Source of the DNA: Vigna angularis
Taxonomy: Eukaryota > Streptophyta > Magnoliopsida > Fabales > Fabaceae
Direction of reading: 5' to 3'
NCBI RefSeq assembly: GCF_016808095.1
Contig: NC_068975.1
Span: forward strand, 17,119,501 to 17,183,500
DNA: 64,000 nucleotides
This document shows positions 48,561-61,560 of this stretch, piece by piece. Made by a program: the position numbers and the translations under genes. Position 1 is the first letter of the stretch. Every line of letters starts with the position of its first letter. The notes under the pieces are model-generated. The model worked only from the letters and a program-made list of their open reading frames with translations, made no database searches and had not been told where the DNA came from.

Positions 48561-49808
48561 GAGTCATCACAACACACACCTCAGATAAAAAATCATCATC
48601 ATAAGAATTGCCTATTTAAACACATGAAAAATGATTAAATTAAACAATTGACCAAAACAAAAACCTACTTTAATGCGCAAAAGTTGAGAACAACATTAAA
48701 CAAAGGAGACCAAAATAGAAATAAAAAAATATTTAAACCTAACAGCAACAACAATATATAATAACGTTAAAAATAACAACAATAATAATAAAAATAACAA
48801 CAAGAATAATAATGATGATAACAAGAATAATAATAATAACAAATTAAAATAACAACAAGAATAATAACAATAATTTTATCAATTAAAACTTTTTTATTTC
48901 AAATAAGAACTCACATTTTATTTTAATATAATTTACCCCAACAATATTTTATTTTAAATTATTATTTAAACATAAAAATAAAATTTTCAATTAATATATA
49001 TATATATATAATTTATCAAACCATTTATAAATTTTCACTGACTTTTCTTTCATTTTTTTATTTTTCATCGTCTTTCTTTTAATTCTATCAATTTTACTTT
49101 TATCTCTCCTTTAAAATCTACTTATTTTCCGTCTCTAAAATTAAAAAAACAAACTAAAAGTCTTATTGATAAATCGATGCCTCATGACTCAAGTAAGAAG
49201 TTCGACAGTGAGCTTCTAGAAAACCTTCCAATTTAAACAAAGCGTCTTATCTCTCCAACATTCATCCTACCTATCTTGAATGTATGAAATACTAAAAGAA
49301 TGAAAAATCTTAAATATTTAAAATTTTCAATTAATCCTTAATTCTATCCTTTAATAAAATAATCTTCATTTTACTGACAAATTAATCATTAAAATATATT
49401 TTAATGACAAAACAGTTTCACAAAAATTTAATAATAAATTGTAATTACATAAGTTTTAACATATTAAGGTATCAAAATAAATATTTCTACAAAAAAAAAC
49501 TCTAAAATAATTACTAAATTTAAATAAAAAGCCAATTTTCTAATTAGAGATGAATTTATTTCATAATCAAACCTTAATAACTAATGTTAATGACCCATTT
49601 AGAAACAAATTTATATCATAGACTATTTTAATTATCAATTTAGAGACCAATATCAAAATTGATTACTATAGTGACTAATTATTTTTTTTTTGACTAAAAT
49701 TCAAAGATTTTCTTGTATTCATTTTAATGGATAGATGATAATGTTTTAATATCTTGTGAGAAACTAGTTAAAAAGATCACTTTCTGAAAACATAATTTTA
49801 AGGAAATG

Positions 49809-49867
<59 letters not shown>

Positions 49868-50642
49868 CTTCATATTCTCAATAAATTTAAAAGTTTCTTT
49901 TAACCAAAGTAAACGTGCCTAAAAGGAAAAAATAAAGAAAATTCCAATTGTGATATATGAAAAACTATGCATGAAGCTTTAAGTGACGTTATTTATGTCT
50001 CCAAGGTGACCCCAATAAAGTATGGCTAAGTTTTTATTCAAATGTAGTCGAAAGAGGACCAAGTGATATTCTCTTGTTCACACATTGACAATATCGAAAC
50101 TTATATTAATGTTTCCATTGACCAAGAAATTAATTAGATTATGCTTTGCATATATATATATATATTATACTTCATCACTGAAATTTAAATATAATGATTT
50201 TAAATTAGGGTTACAATTTTTACAATATATTTTGTGTTATTAGAGTAGGGAATGCAGACAATGTAAAATCACGGATTATTCGTATCACTTCGAGCTCGCG
50301 CCCTATTTTTTTTTATTAAATTTTGAATACAATATTTTTTTAAAAAAATTGAATTAAATAGGTTTTACTTGTGAAGTTCGTGAATTACTTGTAGTCCATG
50401 TTATTAAATTAAGTCAACAAAAAACTCAATGTTGTTTTACTGATTTTCGTAAAGTTCAACTCAGTACAAAATACAACGTTTTTTTATTGGTTATTATCGA
50501 GTTTAATTCAATTTAAAATTCAATATTTTTCTCACATTAGTTATATTGTTTGATGGATTAAATAAATTGTTATTGTGTATTCATACACAATATTATAGTG
50601 CATATTTTCATACAAATAAGATATATTCATACAAATATTTTA
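48561..50642. other. Low-complexity, AT-rich, no gene recognised
   Basis: Includes (AAC/AAT)n at 48,745-48,880, (TA)n at 48,993-49,010 and at 49,809-49,863, and generally A/T-rich DNA. Confidence 0.55.
49809..49863. repeat. (TA)n microsatellite
   Basis: About 27 uninterrupted TA units. Confidence 0.95.
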
Positions 50643-51852
50643 TGTAAGGACCGTCTATTCTTTGGAAAAGAATAGTGGTGGAGGTGGGCCTCATGTGGGT
50701 GGTTACACGTTTCTGGAAGAAGGAGGGGCGGTTGCATTTTTGGAAGTGGGTCTCTCCACCTTTGCTGAACGTGCTCCAAGCACCACCAGGAAGCCTCCAT
50801 CAGCATTATTTTCTTTTGGGCAGCAAACGTGGTGGTGGGTCTTCCCACTTTGAAAGTGTTCCAGCCACCAAGAAGTGCTCCAAGCACCATCATCACTTAC
50901 CTTCATAGTGGGATTGAGCACTGAGGATGGAGAAGAGGGACGGCTGAGCTGGCACCAGCAGTGGAGTACACCAATTCCTTTCTTCTTAAAAAGGGAAATC
51001 AGGGATTGAAGGAGGTTGGATGCTGCAGCTGGAGAGGAGAGTAAGCTTGCTGCAGACTTGGGAGAAGTGAGGCAGAGGTCGTCCGGCGTTGTAGCTGCAA
51101 GCTTGAGGAAGGTAGATTCAAGTGAAGTGTTGGGTGCTACATCCAGAGGTGAGGCAGAGAACGTCCAGAGCTTTACTGGATTCAAGATTTGCTAGGAGGT
51201 CTTCAAGAGGTAAGGGGAGTTGGATTTTCTGGATGTTGATAGTGGTTGCATGAGTAGGATGCTGGAAAATTGTGGTTGTATGTATGGTTGGACTGAAATT
51301 GATGTGTTGATTCATGTGTGTAATCGTATATGTTTTTGGAATTGAAGAAAATTGGAATTTCATAGCTTTTTAGTCATTTGGAGAGGAAGTGAGGTAGTGA
51401 TTTTGAGTATTTGGAGTCTAGAGTGTTATTGAGCCTTTGGAACAGTTTCACCCACTGTATTATGACTTGTTAGAGCCATCAAATTGATCAAAATAGGTGT
51501 AAAGTGTTAGAATTGGAGTTTGAGTATCTAAGTTGTGAAAATTGGTGTTCTATGGTTGAATTTGAGTATGAATCCCTTAAGAATTGAATAAGGAACGTTT
51601 ATAATCAATTAGTTAAGTTCAATCTAGTATAAAACATGAATTAAGGGTGTTAGAAGTTAATTAAAAAGGGTTGAAAATGGTAAGAGAGGTTATGACCTCA
51701 AATCTGCAGAATTCTGCATTCTGCAGAATTCTGCATTCTGCATCTGTCGCGCCTGAGCGTGCGATGCTGCGGAGCGCGTTCGTCCAATTTGACTCAAATT
51801 GGACGTTCGTCCGTATTGAGCCACATTGGACGTTCGTCCAAATGACTCTATC

Positions 51853-51970
51853 AAGCGTTCGGCCCTTGATTCTCAGTTAAGCGTTCGGCCCTTGGTTCTC
51901 AGTTAAGCGTTCGGCCCTTGGTTCTCAGTTAAGCGTTCGGCCCTTGGTTCTCAGTTAAGCGTTCGGCCTG
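51853..51970 (+). repeat. 26-bp tandem repeat
   Basis: AAGCGTTCGGCCCTTGGTTC plus TCAGTT, 4.5 nearly identical copies starting at 51,853, 51,879, 51,905, 51,931 and 51,957. Confidence 0.95.
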
Positions 51971-52345
51971 CTTTTGTGAGTGAGCGTTGGTCCACGACTT
52001 CAGAGCGTTCGTCCATGACTTCAACTTGTGAACGTTCGTCTAAATGGCTCGACCAAGCGTTCGGCCTTAAATTCAGTGTTGAGCGTTCGGCCTTTGAACG
52101 AGCGTTCGTCCTTAGTTCAAATTTTAGCGTTCGTCCAAATAGTTGAGCGTCCGCGTTTTTGAGCGTTCGTCCAAATAGTGTTCGTCCCAGTGAGCGTTCG
52201 TCCTTCCCAGTGAGCGTTCGTCCTAACGAACGTTCGCGTTCGTCCGAATAGTTGGCGTTCGTCCGAATAGTTGAGCGTTCGTCCAAACAGTAAGTGAGCG
52301 TTCGTCCGAATATTGTCCAGTGAATAGTGCTCGTCCAAATAGTAT
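51971..52345 (+). repeat. Irregular GAGCGTTCGTCC array
   Basis: About fifteen variants of GAGCGTTCGTCC(AAATAG), 15-40 bases apart, rich in CpG in an otherwise A/T-rich region. Frames across it (for example RTNA repeats on the minus strand) are artefacts. Confidence 0.92.
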
Positions 52346-53394
52346 TTTTCAAAATATGTTGAATTTTAAGTTCCTTTGCTTTTAATTTGAATTATGTGTA
52401 ATAATGTTTGGAATATATGCTGTGATGAAATTTACGTGAAAGTATGTGAATATATGAGATATGTTAATTTATTGTGAAATTATAATTGTGAATGTGGACA
52501 ATGAATTGGAGTATGATTTGGACATCTCGGGGAGAGATGGACGAAAGTGTTATGAGGGGCGTTGTTGTTGTTCTGTATAACTGTAGTGAACTTTGTATTT
52601 TGGTCTGTCTATCCCTACACTCAAAGCATTGTTGATACTCAAGTAGAGGAGAATAATGTCAGTGGTGAGAGTAGAGGGAGGTCCTCGTCTATAGTCTTTG
52701 AATTTAGACATAGACAGATTGGGGGATTTACCTTGCTAGTGTTGGAGAAAGACCAGCTGAACTATGCAAGTGCAAAGACGACTGATAGTTCGACAGTTAT
52801 ACAAATCCGGATGAGTCGTGTGTTGGGAATTTACCTTGCATAGTGTTGGAGAGTGCCAGCTGAACTATGCGAGCGTAAATATGAGCTGTGACTTACTCTG
52901 CATAGTGTTGGGGTGTGCCAGCTGAACTATGTAGGTGTAAGGATGAGTTGTATGAGGTTATGAGATGTGGTTTTATGAGTATGTTTTTATTGTTCCTGTA
53001 TATGATGACATGAAGTAACTGTGTTGTACTTCTAACATGCTTTTATATCTAGCTCACCCTTGCATTTGTTTTTGTTATGTGCTGTTTGGGTATGTGTCTT
53101 TGGCGATGATCATCCACTTGGATGGGAGCAGATGTTGTCGCGGAGATTCCTTTGGAGCAAGAGCTGGAGAATACTAAGGTTGCGGAGTAGTCTTCTTAGG
53201 AGTTGCCCATCTGAACACGTGTAGTGTTCGACTCTTTAAGCTATTTAAGTTTGAATTTCCGTTTTCTTTTATTTCTGGATGACTGTAATTTTACATTTAA
53301 TTACACGTCATGATCCGACTGTTCTCTATATTTGGAATGTTGACGTCTTGATTATGTAATATTTGTTATTATATAATCGGGATGTTACATTTTA

Positions 53395-55276
53395 TAGTGC
53401 GTATTTCCAGCTATATTTGTGACTATTGGGATGTGAAATTATGATATGATTGTAGTGAACAACTCTGATAAAGAATTGTAAAGAAAACTCTATAGCTAGG
53501 TTAAAATATAAAATGTTGAAATGATATGAATGGAAATAGTCAATATTCTGAACTACGTGATTAATGACTCCGATCAAATAGTTGTTTCATTTTCTAAATA
53601 AGTGGATATTGAAAAAAAAAACATTAAAATTTAAGTAAGTGTTTTCAATTAATTTGTCAAAGACTGAGTTAAGAATTAAAAAGGATTGGTTTGTTTTTTG
53701 AATCAAAGAAAATTGCACATTGTTAGACAAACTTATCTTCCTTTTAGTTATTAAAAATTGTTTGTATATAATCTGACCATAAAATTGAAACTAATGATTA
53801 TGACTTAATTAAGGGGAAAACTTTGAGAAATCTCTACGATGCTTGTTCGGAATTTCGTAGTCTACCCTTTGAAGAATATTAATGATCAAGAAGTATATTA
53901 ATTTTGATATATTAAAAAAGTTATTAATATATTTTAAAATATCAAAATTAGTGTATATAAATGTTTTGAAAACATAATAGAGGGATAAAAAAAAAATCAG
54001 TCGAAAATTCAAATTCCAAAATTATTTAATAAACATATTATTTATGGAAGGTGTTACTTTAAAATTGTGACTATAGATAAATGTACAAGTTTACTCACAA
54101 TAAATATTAATTACACATTTGCATTAATATTGGTTGTACCCTATATATGTGACTTTAATTGTGTTCCCAATTAGTTTAAGTTATTTCTTGCAAGGTATAA
54201 CCTTTGGCACCGTCCATGTCAATTAAGTCAATTTAATGGGGCCATTAGAAACTAATTGAAAATTATAGGATAATTAAAAAATAGGAGTTTACCCTAATGT
54301 TGATGAATTCGAATTTATTCAACGAGAACCATCAAGAAGGACGTGGTGTGATTTCCACCCTTTTCCGCACTTTAAGCGATTTAAAAAAATATTTTCATCA
54401 ACTCTTCAACAATTAATATTTGTACGAAAACATTTCGAGAAAATTCTCAAATTTTAAGGGTAAAAGTTATAAACATTCTTAAAATATACGTGCTGGAATT
54501 TTTTGTGCCACGTTGATGTAAGTTACTGTTGATGAATTTTACTATAACTTATTTAATACAAAAGTTTCATTATTATTTAGTTGAAACTTAAATTATGATA
54601 AAAATATATACGTATACTAAGGTCATTATCCATGATAAATTTATCCCTTCAAGTGTGTTACATGTTTATGTAAATATATATTCTTAACATCTACAAATAA
54701 CATTATAATTAATAAATAATTGATATAGTAAAGAAAAGAAGTATAATCGATTACAATATTTAAAATAATTGATGTGAAAAAGTTCATAAATCAAAATTTA
54801 AATATAAAAAAATATTCACTCATGTCATTTATTTGATACATATATCCAATGATTAAAAAAACTTAATTAAATTTTTAATATTGACTAGTAATCAGATACT
54901 CCGTTTCAAACACTCATTTTTAAAAAGTATCTTTCTGTCTTTTTATCGAGCGTAGAGATGTGCATACATTATTTTCATTTTTCAATTTATGCATATGGGA
55001 AGAGCTAACAACTCACTATAAATATTCTAGAGCATTTATTTTTGTTATTAGTTATAATTTATTAAAAGTCAGAAAATCAGAAAAAGAAAGAAAAAAGTGG
55101 ATAAACCCCACTTTTTTTTGTGTTGTTCATTTACTTTTAATTAGTTAGAGTGTATTGGAGGGTGTATTTCTAGCATTTCATCTAAGGGTTTTTCACTAAA
55201 ATAATCAATGTACTAGTGACATAGTTTTCTCCTCACCAATGAAAAAAGTGACAACTTTTAGCAACGAAGAAAAAAA

Positions 55277-55347
<71 letters not shown>

Positions 55348-55668
55348 GACTTTTTTATTTGAATCACAAGTGGCTTCGATTCTAAGTGATGTTATTCAAC
55401 ATAATAGAAATATGAATTTTTAGTTAAAGTCTAAGGGTCTGGTCGTTAAAGTTAATCATTATATACATTTAAAATATTATTCATTTTGAAATGTAGAAAT
55501 TTATCACAGATTTATATTTAAAGATATCTCAGATTATAGAAAAGATATTTAAACTATTTTAAACATCTACTTCTAAACAATATGAAATTATTGTATACAT
55601 AAAAAATATTTACTAATTTTAACTTTTGTAAAAATATTTTTGTGCATCCTTTTATTTATATATATCCG
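53395..55668. other. AT-rich intergenic DNA upstream of the WRKY gene
   Basis: No gene recognised. Contains (TA)n at about 55,277-55,342. Confidence 0.55.
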
Positions 55669-56213
55669 TGGTCAACATTTGAAAACGGTTTTTTTGGATA
55701 AAATAATTTATTGAAGAAAGAAATTAGTGTTTAGAAATGTGTATTGATTAGTAGTTATTTATATTTTGGTGTATTGTCAATGCTGAGAATTTAGAAGTCA
55801 GACGTGTGTCTCTAATAAAAGTTGATAAAGAAGACTATGTCTCAAACAACTGTCTGTGCTATTTTGTTGGGTGGTTTCCCTATGAGAAAGTGACACGTGG
55901 AGAGTCTTACGCACCATCTTACCTCAGTTCCAAAATATTCAATATTAATTAGTATTTGAATCCCTCCACATAACATAATATTTGGTCTTAGTCCAAACCA
56001 TTTTTGTTGCCGAGTCCATTGCATCTCATTATCTCTGACTTCAACCTCTCAGAATCAAACCCTTCTCTTTCTCTCTTCACATCTTCCTTTATCAATTCAT
56101 TGCCAGAACTATATAGGACTCTTCTTTCATACTCATCCAACCACTTTCTTTCTATCTTCTTCATTAATGCACCCTTTTCTCATTCTATAACCAAACTCAC
56201 TTACACCCACAAC
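55669..56213 (+). promoter_or_regulatory. Putative WRKY gene promoter and 5' UTR
   Basis: A W-box in inverse sense (GGTCAAC at 55,670-55,676, that is GTTGACC), an ABRE/G-box (ACACGTGG at 55,893-55,900) and a TATA-like TATATAGG at 56,110-56,117, about 100 bases before the start codon, followed by a pyrimidine-rich leader. A W-box would fit the self- or cross-regulation common for WRKY genes and the G-box fits ABA or stress control. Elements are by motif only. Confidence 0.5.
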
Positions 56214-58715
56214 ATGGAAGAAGCTACCTCCAATCATGACTCTCATCTTCCACCACTCACACATTCTTCTCCAATGATCTTCTTTGATGCCAAAACACTA
56301 GCCATGGATGAGATGGATTTCTTTGCAAACAACAACAACAACAGAAAGAACAAAAATGTATTTCCCGATGATCACCAAATGCTGCACCAAATGGAGCTTC
56401 ATGTCGATGTACGAAACTCTTTCAATTATTTCTTCTCCTTTTTATTATCTATATAAATCTTATGCTTCTAATATGTTGTGATTTGCAGACTAGTTTAGAT
56501 CTCCTTACAAAGACTTCTCCTACCAATAGATCAACTGTGGGAGAAGGATCATCGGAAGCAAGGGGGAATGAAAGAGATAATAAGGTACTTGTCTTTCTGT
56601 CAATGTATGTGTTTCTTCTTAAAGTTTTTCAAACGTTGGCTTTTGAGATCAAAGAATTTAGATATGCAACATGATTTATGTGTGTTTACTTACAAATTCC
56701 CTTTTCTGGGTTCACACAGTTTGCAGCTATGCTAGCTGAATTGCACCACATGAATGCTGAAAATCAACGCTTGAGAGATGAGGTTGATAAGGTGAACGAT
56801 AAGTACCATGCTTTACACAATCAACTTATCAAACAGATAGAGAAACAACGTAAGAATGAGGTAATCTGCTTTTTTCTAATTATATATCTATTAATTAAAA
56901 TTAGTTATTCTGTAGAACTATTATTAAATTGCAACAAAATGAATGGTAAAGAGCAAAGACGAAACACTTTTGCTCATGAATTTTGACAAAATCTCGTTCT
57001 TTCTCTTGTTTAAATCGATATAATCAACTCATGTTAAATTATTTTTTTATGTAATTCTCTTGAATGATGATTTGTAGGTATTAATCATAGTAATTAACAG
57101 TGGAAGGTTTTAATCTCCGTTTTATTTAGGATAAAATTACACAATCCAACATCTGTTCAATTGGGTTTTTACAACTTCTGAGTTTCTTTGAATTTTCTTC
57201 ACTGGTGCTACTGTTATATTCTACCCTACAATAGGGCAATGATATATATATATATATATATATATATAATGGTTTTGCTTTTGGGATATAAGAGTGCATA
57301 TATAAATCTGAACTCACACCCCATTAGATGGATTTCATGCAGTAGCTACCATTATAAACTCTCTGATATGTGGTTTTTATGAAGGGTAAGAAAGCTGATA
57401 TGATTCCAAGGCCATTCTTGGATATTGGAGTTGCTATGAAGGAAGAGAATTCGCAGCAATATTCGAAGGGAAAACTGCAAGAGAGCAAAAACATGATAGA
57501 TTTGATTGAGAGCAAGAAGCAGAAGATTTACACTAATAAAGATGTTACTGAGTTGGAGACATCAGAGAAAGCTATTCCAAGGTGGCTCTCAAACGAAGTC
57601 TCAAGATCGAGTTCTTTCAAGGATGTTGATGAAGCATCAGAAACCATGTCAATGATCAAGAAAGCTCGTGTATCAGTTCGAGCAAGATCTGTTTCTTCTA
57701 TGGTTAGTATATAATCTGTGTTATGAAGTCTGCATGTAGAAAGTTTTTAATGATGTTATTATAAGCATTAGATACACAGTTTCAAAAGAAAGAAAAAAAT
57801 GGAATAGGCTTAAGTTGAAAATAGGTCGTGTATATATTAATATATTGTTGAAAATAATGGTTTAAATGATTATTTGTTTTCATGAATTGGTCTCAGATTT
57901 CTGATGGATGTCAATGGAGAAAGTATGGGCAGAAGATGGCTAAAGGGAACCCATGTCCAAGAGCTTATTATCGTTGTTCAATGGGGACTGGTTGCCCAGT
58001 TCGGAAACAAGTATATACAATCTACTGTTTATATATATCTACTTACTTTTGTTATGGAAATAATTACTGTTAGATCAAATTGTAAGATGATAACAGAAAG
58101 ATAAAAGATTATCTGTATGATGAGGTTGCATGAATTAACTATTGGCCAAATGCTCCATTAAAGGTGCAAAGGAGTGCAGAAGATCAAAGTGTGTTGATCA
58201 CAACATATGAAGGACAGCATAATCATGTACTTCCTCCAGCTGCCAAACCAATGGCATCCACCACATCTGCAGCTGCATCAATGCTTCTTTCAGGATCAAT
58301 GCCAAGCTCAGATGGCCTTCTACACCCAAACATTTTAGAAAGTGCAACGCTTCCATTTTCACATAACTTAGCAACCCTCTCAGCTTCAGCTCCATTTCCA
58401 ACTATCACTTTGGATCTCACTCAAACTCCCACCAATAATATTAATACTTCCTCACAACAAGATCCACCACAGGATTACCAACTCAGCCTACTTTCCCCAC
58501 TTTTGGCACCAAATTTTTTTCACCAGAGTAAGCTTTCTACCTTACATGCCTCTCAGGGAACAGAAACTGCTTCATTTGCTGACACAGTAAATGCAGCAAC
58601 AGCTGCTATCACCACAGACCCCAAGTTCAGTGCAGCTCTTATGGCAGCCATAACATCTATCATTGGAAGTTCACACCCAGTGGAGACTCAGCATTGCAAT
58701 AACAAACAAGACTAG
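56214..58715 (+). CDS. WRKY transcription factor, group IIb (WRKY6/31/42-like)
   Basis: Six exons: 56,214-56,408, 56,489-56,584, 56,720-56,860, 57,385-57,702, 57,897-58,010 and 58,164-58,715, all phase 0 with GT...AG introns, giving 471 aa. Residues 98-144 ([20 protein letters not shown]...) form the leucine-zipper-like coiled coil of groups IIa/IIb. [11 protein letters not shown] precedes the WRKY domain, which has WRKYGQK at 257-263 and zinc ligands C277, C283, H307 and H309 (C-X5-C-X23-H-X-H). The intron after CPVRKQ, splitting the zinc finger, is the V-type position diagnostic for IIa/IIb. The C-terminus is Ser/Thr/Ala/Pro-rich. A nuclear, W-box (TTGACC/T)-binding regulator is expected; IIb members act in defence, senescence and phosphate responses. 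The start was chosen as MEEATS; an in-frame upstream Met lies in the pyrimidine-rich leader, beyond the TATA-like site. Intron 3 contains (TA)14 at 57,241-57,268, and exon 4's acceptor (TTTTATGAAG) is weak. Confidence 0.95.
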
Positions 58716-60794
58716 TTAATTGCAACTGTTAGTGTTTTGGAACAATGCAGTGGATCATTTTCATATTGTGCAAGGTAGAAATTGAATTTTATGGCATTGC
58801 TATGCATTTGAAAAAATTGATAAAAAAAGAAAAGGTGAGCATTTCATCAGAAGGCTAATTAATGATTACTGAGACCTTGTCAGTCCAAGACCTATGAAGC
58901 ACTGCTGATGGCTTTTTGAAGAAATCATCTTTTATGAAAATCACTTTCTGATGATTGGCAAGTGTTCTGATACTGCTCATGCTCTCAACATATTCAAAGA
59001 CACTTCTTTTTAGTCATTAGAAAGGTGTCACATTGACATTCAGAAAATTTTCTAAGTGAAATATCAGAGACAAGACTTTAATGTACAATTGACATCTTCA
59101 AATGTTCAAATTGACTGTAAACTTCAACAGTCAAATTTAGATATTTGTCATGAGAGATGAGTATTGATGTACTGTGTGAATTGTACAAGAGAGTGACTTG
59201 AGGGAGGGTTGAATAACTTTTTTGTTTTCTTATGCCTTTTTCTGCACAAAATTTTGGAAATAATTTCTGATTTAGTTTTCTCAAGATGATTCTCTACAAT
59301 CACAAGTTGATTAGCAGAAAGAAACCCTTTCTTACACTTGAATGAAAATTAATACAAGCAACTACAGTAATTCTAAATGTTGATACCCAACTTAGAGGAC
59401 TGGTTTGTAAAAGGTTAGGTTCTGGTACACATCAGAAACTGATGCTTCTCTTAATAGTTGTACTATGCATCTGAATTATGAGAAAGTTTTTTCAATATAT
59501 TAGTAGTTAGTACAATTTAAAAGTAATGATTTTAATACAGAGAATTTGTAATGAGCCGCAAACTAGAATGAGAAGCAAGAAAGAAAGATACCGCACTCAA
59601 TTTTTATCTCTCTCACGTTTCTGTCAACAAAATTAATTTTTTTCAACAACCCTTGACAATTTCTGTCCGTGAATGATTTCCCATTTCTTAATCTCGTTTG
59701 CATTCAATAATTCTACTGGACTCTGTGATTTTGGGTCTTGGGCAGTTTTGCTTCTGTTCAAAGATTGAAACTTTCTGTGAACACGTAGGTGGTAAAAGGT
59801 TTGGATCGATGATCACTAGCTTCTTGTTTGTTATGGTGGAGTTTTTTAGCTGGTTTTAGTGTCTTGGTCAGAAAAAATTGTATTGCACCAGTTCAGTGTA
59901 AACTTGAAAATGATAAGATTTACGTGCAATTAGCCACACAACACAACCATCCAGCATACTTGTTGATCTAAGTTTCCTATTTTTATTGTAGGGATGCTGA
60001 TTGAAATCTTCAGAACAGATTTGTTGATAAGTTTAGTGTCTTCTGTTGATGCTTTAATTTTACAACAGATGGAAATTGAGGAGAGGTTCAGAAGCCTGAA
60101 ACTGCAAATATGATATACACCAAAGATTTTATATTTTAAAGAATAAAAAGAAGGAAAAAATAGGAAAGGATAATGTCAATGGAAAAATAATTTAATGTTG
60201 GTAAAAAATTTCCTAAGAAATTGTCAGATGTGACACCTAAAGAAGCAAGCTTTCTTTCTTTTGGCAAAGCTCTCTCCGTGGCTTTAAAAGTCATATTCTT
60301 TTCGATGTGAAAAGGCAAAATGGTATCAAGTTGTCTCAGTCGTTCAATTTTGGTTTGCCAGAGAAGGCAAATTCCTCTCTGAATAAGGATGATTACAACA
60401 AAACTAGTGACAGAACAAAACAAAGTGTACCACTGACAGATATATTCTTGAACGAGATCGATTCTAGGAAAAAATCAATCTGTGTCAGAAAGAATCAAAT
60501 CAAAGTTTCCATAGAAAATCTCATCACCAAGAATCAATCCTTAACACGGTCAGTGGACACAAAAGCAGCTATCATCTGTATCAACCAATGTTGGTATATA
60601 TTTAGATAATATAAAGGATCCTAAAGAGAATGATTTTTAATATTTTCACTCATATCTTTTATATTTTCCTTATATCTATTTATAATAATCTAATCTTTCC
60701 AAAAAAAAAAACTAGAAGATTCTACATATAATTTTTCTGACCAAAAAGGTTTTCTTCTAATTACAATACTTTTCCTCAAGTTGTTAAATGAATA
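58716..60794. other. WRKY 3' region and unassigned DNA
   Basis: The first few hundred bases should hold the WRKY 3' UTR. Beyond, no gene is recognised. An open frame at 60,307-60,609 (+, 100 codons, hydrophilic) resembles nothing I know. GAGGGAGGGTTGAATA at about 59,195 resembles the LTR phrase seen at 16,940 and 61,040. Confidence 0.4.
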
Positions 60795-61003
60795 TCAATT
60801 ATTCTCAATTATATCAATCTCAATGTGTTTGATTCTATTATGTTGTACTAGATTATGGACAATGTTTATAGCAGACTTATTGTCAAAGCATAGTTGCACA
60901 GGTTTGTCCACCTTGACTTTAAAATAATCCAAAATGATTTTTATCCAGAGTCCTTCACACATTCCATAAGTAAGAGCTTGAAATTTAGTTTCTACACTAG
61001 AAC
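60795..61003 (-). pseudogene. Copia RNase H fragment
   Basis: Minus strand: RSSVETKFQALTYGMCEGLW, LDYFKVKVDKPVQLCFDNKS and HNLVQHNRIKHIEID, ending at a TGA. This is the C-terminal RNase H of a Ty1/copia pol. It is cut off before the RSS motif by the LTR-like block that follows. Confidence 0.85.
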
Positions 61004-61284
61004 GAGATTAAGTACAGGGAAAACACTAAAAAGGAGGAGCGAGGGGAACGGGGGGTGGTTGAATAGTGTTTTAAAAAAATTTCGTAAGTAAACGCTTTAG
61101 TTAGGCATATGCAAATATGATAGAGAGGTTAGGAAAACATCAAGTAATGACACGAGAATTTTTATATTGGTTCCTTCATCCTAAACTATGTCCAGTCTCC
61201 CTTAAGAACTCTTAAGGGGTTTCATTAATCTTATCTAAGATTACAATTGAGTTTAACCCACTCTAGATTGCTAGTATTATTAAA

Positions 61285-61560
61285 TCATTCATGGTTCTCC
61301 TAGTTAACCTGACTAGTTGAGTATTCTAAACCACTCCTGGTTCCCCTAGTCAACCTAACTATTGAGTATTCTTAAACGACTATTGGTTCCCCTAGTTAAT
61401 CTGACTAGTTGAGTATTATAAATCACTTCTGGTTCTCCTAATCAACATAATTAGTTGAGTATTCTAAACCACTACGGGTTCCCCTAGTCAACCTGACTAG
61501 TCTGAGTTTACCCACTTCTAATTGTTAGTATTATAACCACTCCTGGTATCCAACTAAGTA
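61285..61560. repeat. About 59-bp tandem repeat, 4-5 copies
   Basis: Unit CTAGTCAACCTGACTAGTTG AGTATTCTAAACCACTCCTG GTTCCC-type. Each unit contains a small palindrome-like CTAGTCAACCTGACTAG. Confidence 0.88.

Larger units (their letters stand above)
50643..53389 (+). mobile_element. Solo LTR, 2,747 bp (family A, copy 4), TSD TTTTA
   Basis: Starts TGTAAGGACC and ends ATCGGGATGTTACA (5-base inverted match TGTAA/TTACA). TTTTA lies on both sides (50,638-50,642 and 53,390-53,394). Near the 3' end are TAGCTCACCCTTGCATTTGT and GCGATGATCATCC, the landmarks used to recognise the family-A copies at 4,535, 31,915 and 38,790. No coding region, so open frames here are accidental. Contains a GCGTTCG minisatellite and a second tandem repeat (52,725-52,935, three units with CCAGCTGAACTATG). 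Confidence 0.85.

Noticed and set aside
50627..51185. Overlapping open frames on both strands, including one of 160 codons
   Set aside because: They lie in the GC-richer start of the solo LTR at 50,643; no domain recognised and the frames oppose each other.
51951..52352. Minus-strand frames with repeated RTNA/GRTL motifs resembling a repeat protein
   Set aside because: Reading through the GCGTTCG minisatellite gives open frames by chance in more than one phase; it lies within a solo LTR.
60307..60609. 100-codon plus-strand frame
   Set aside because: Hydrophilic and open, but no recognised motif, splice context or neighbouring exon; kept only as a note in the intergenic entry.
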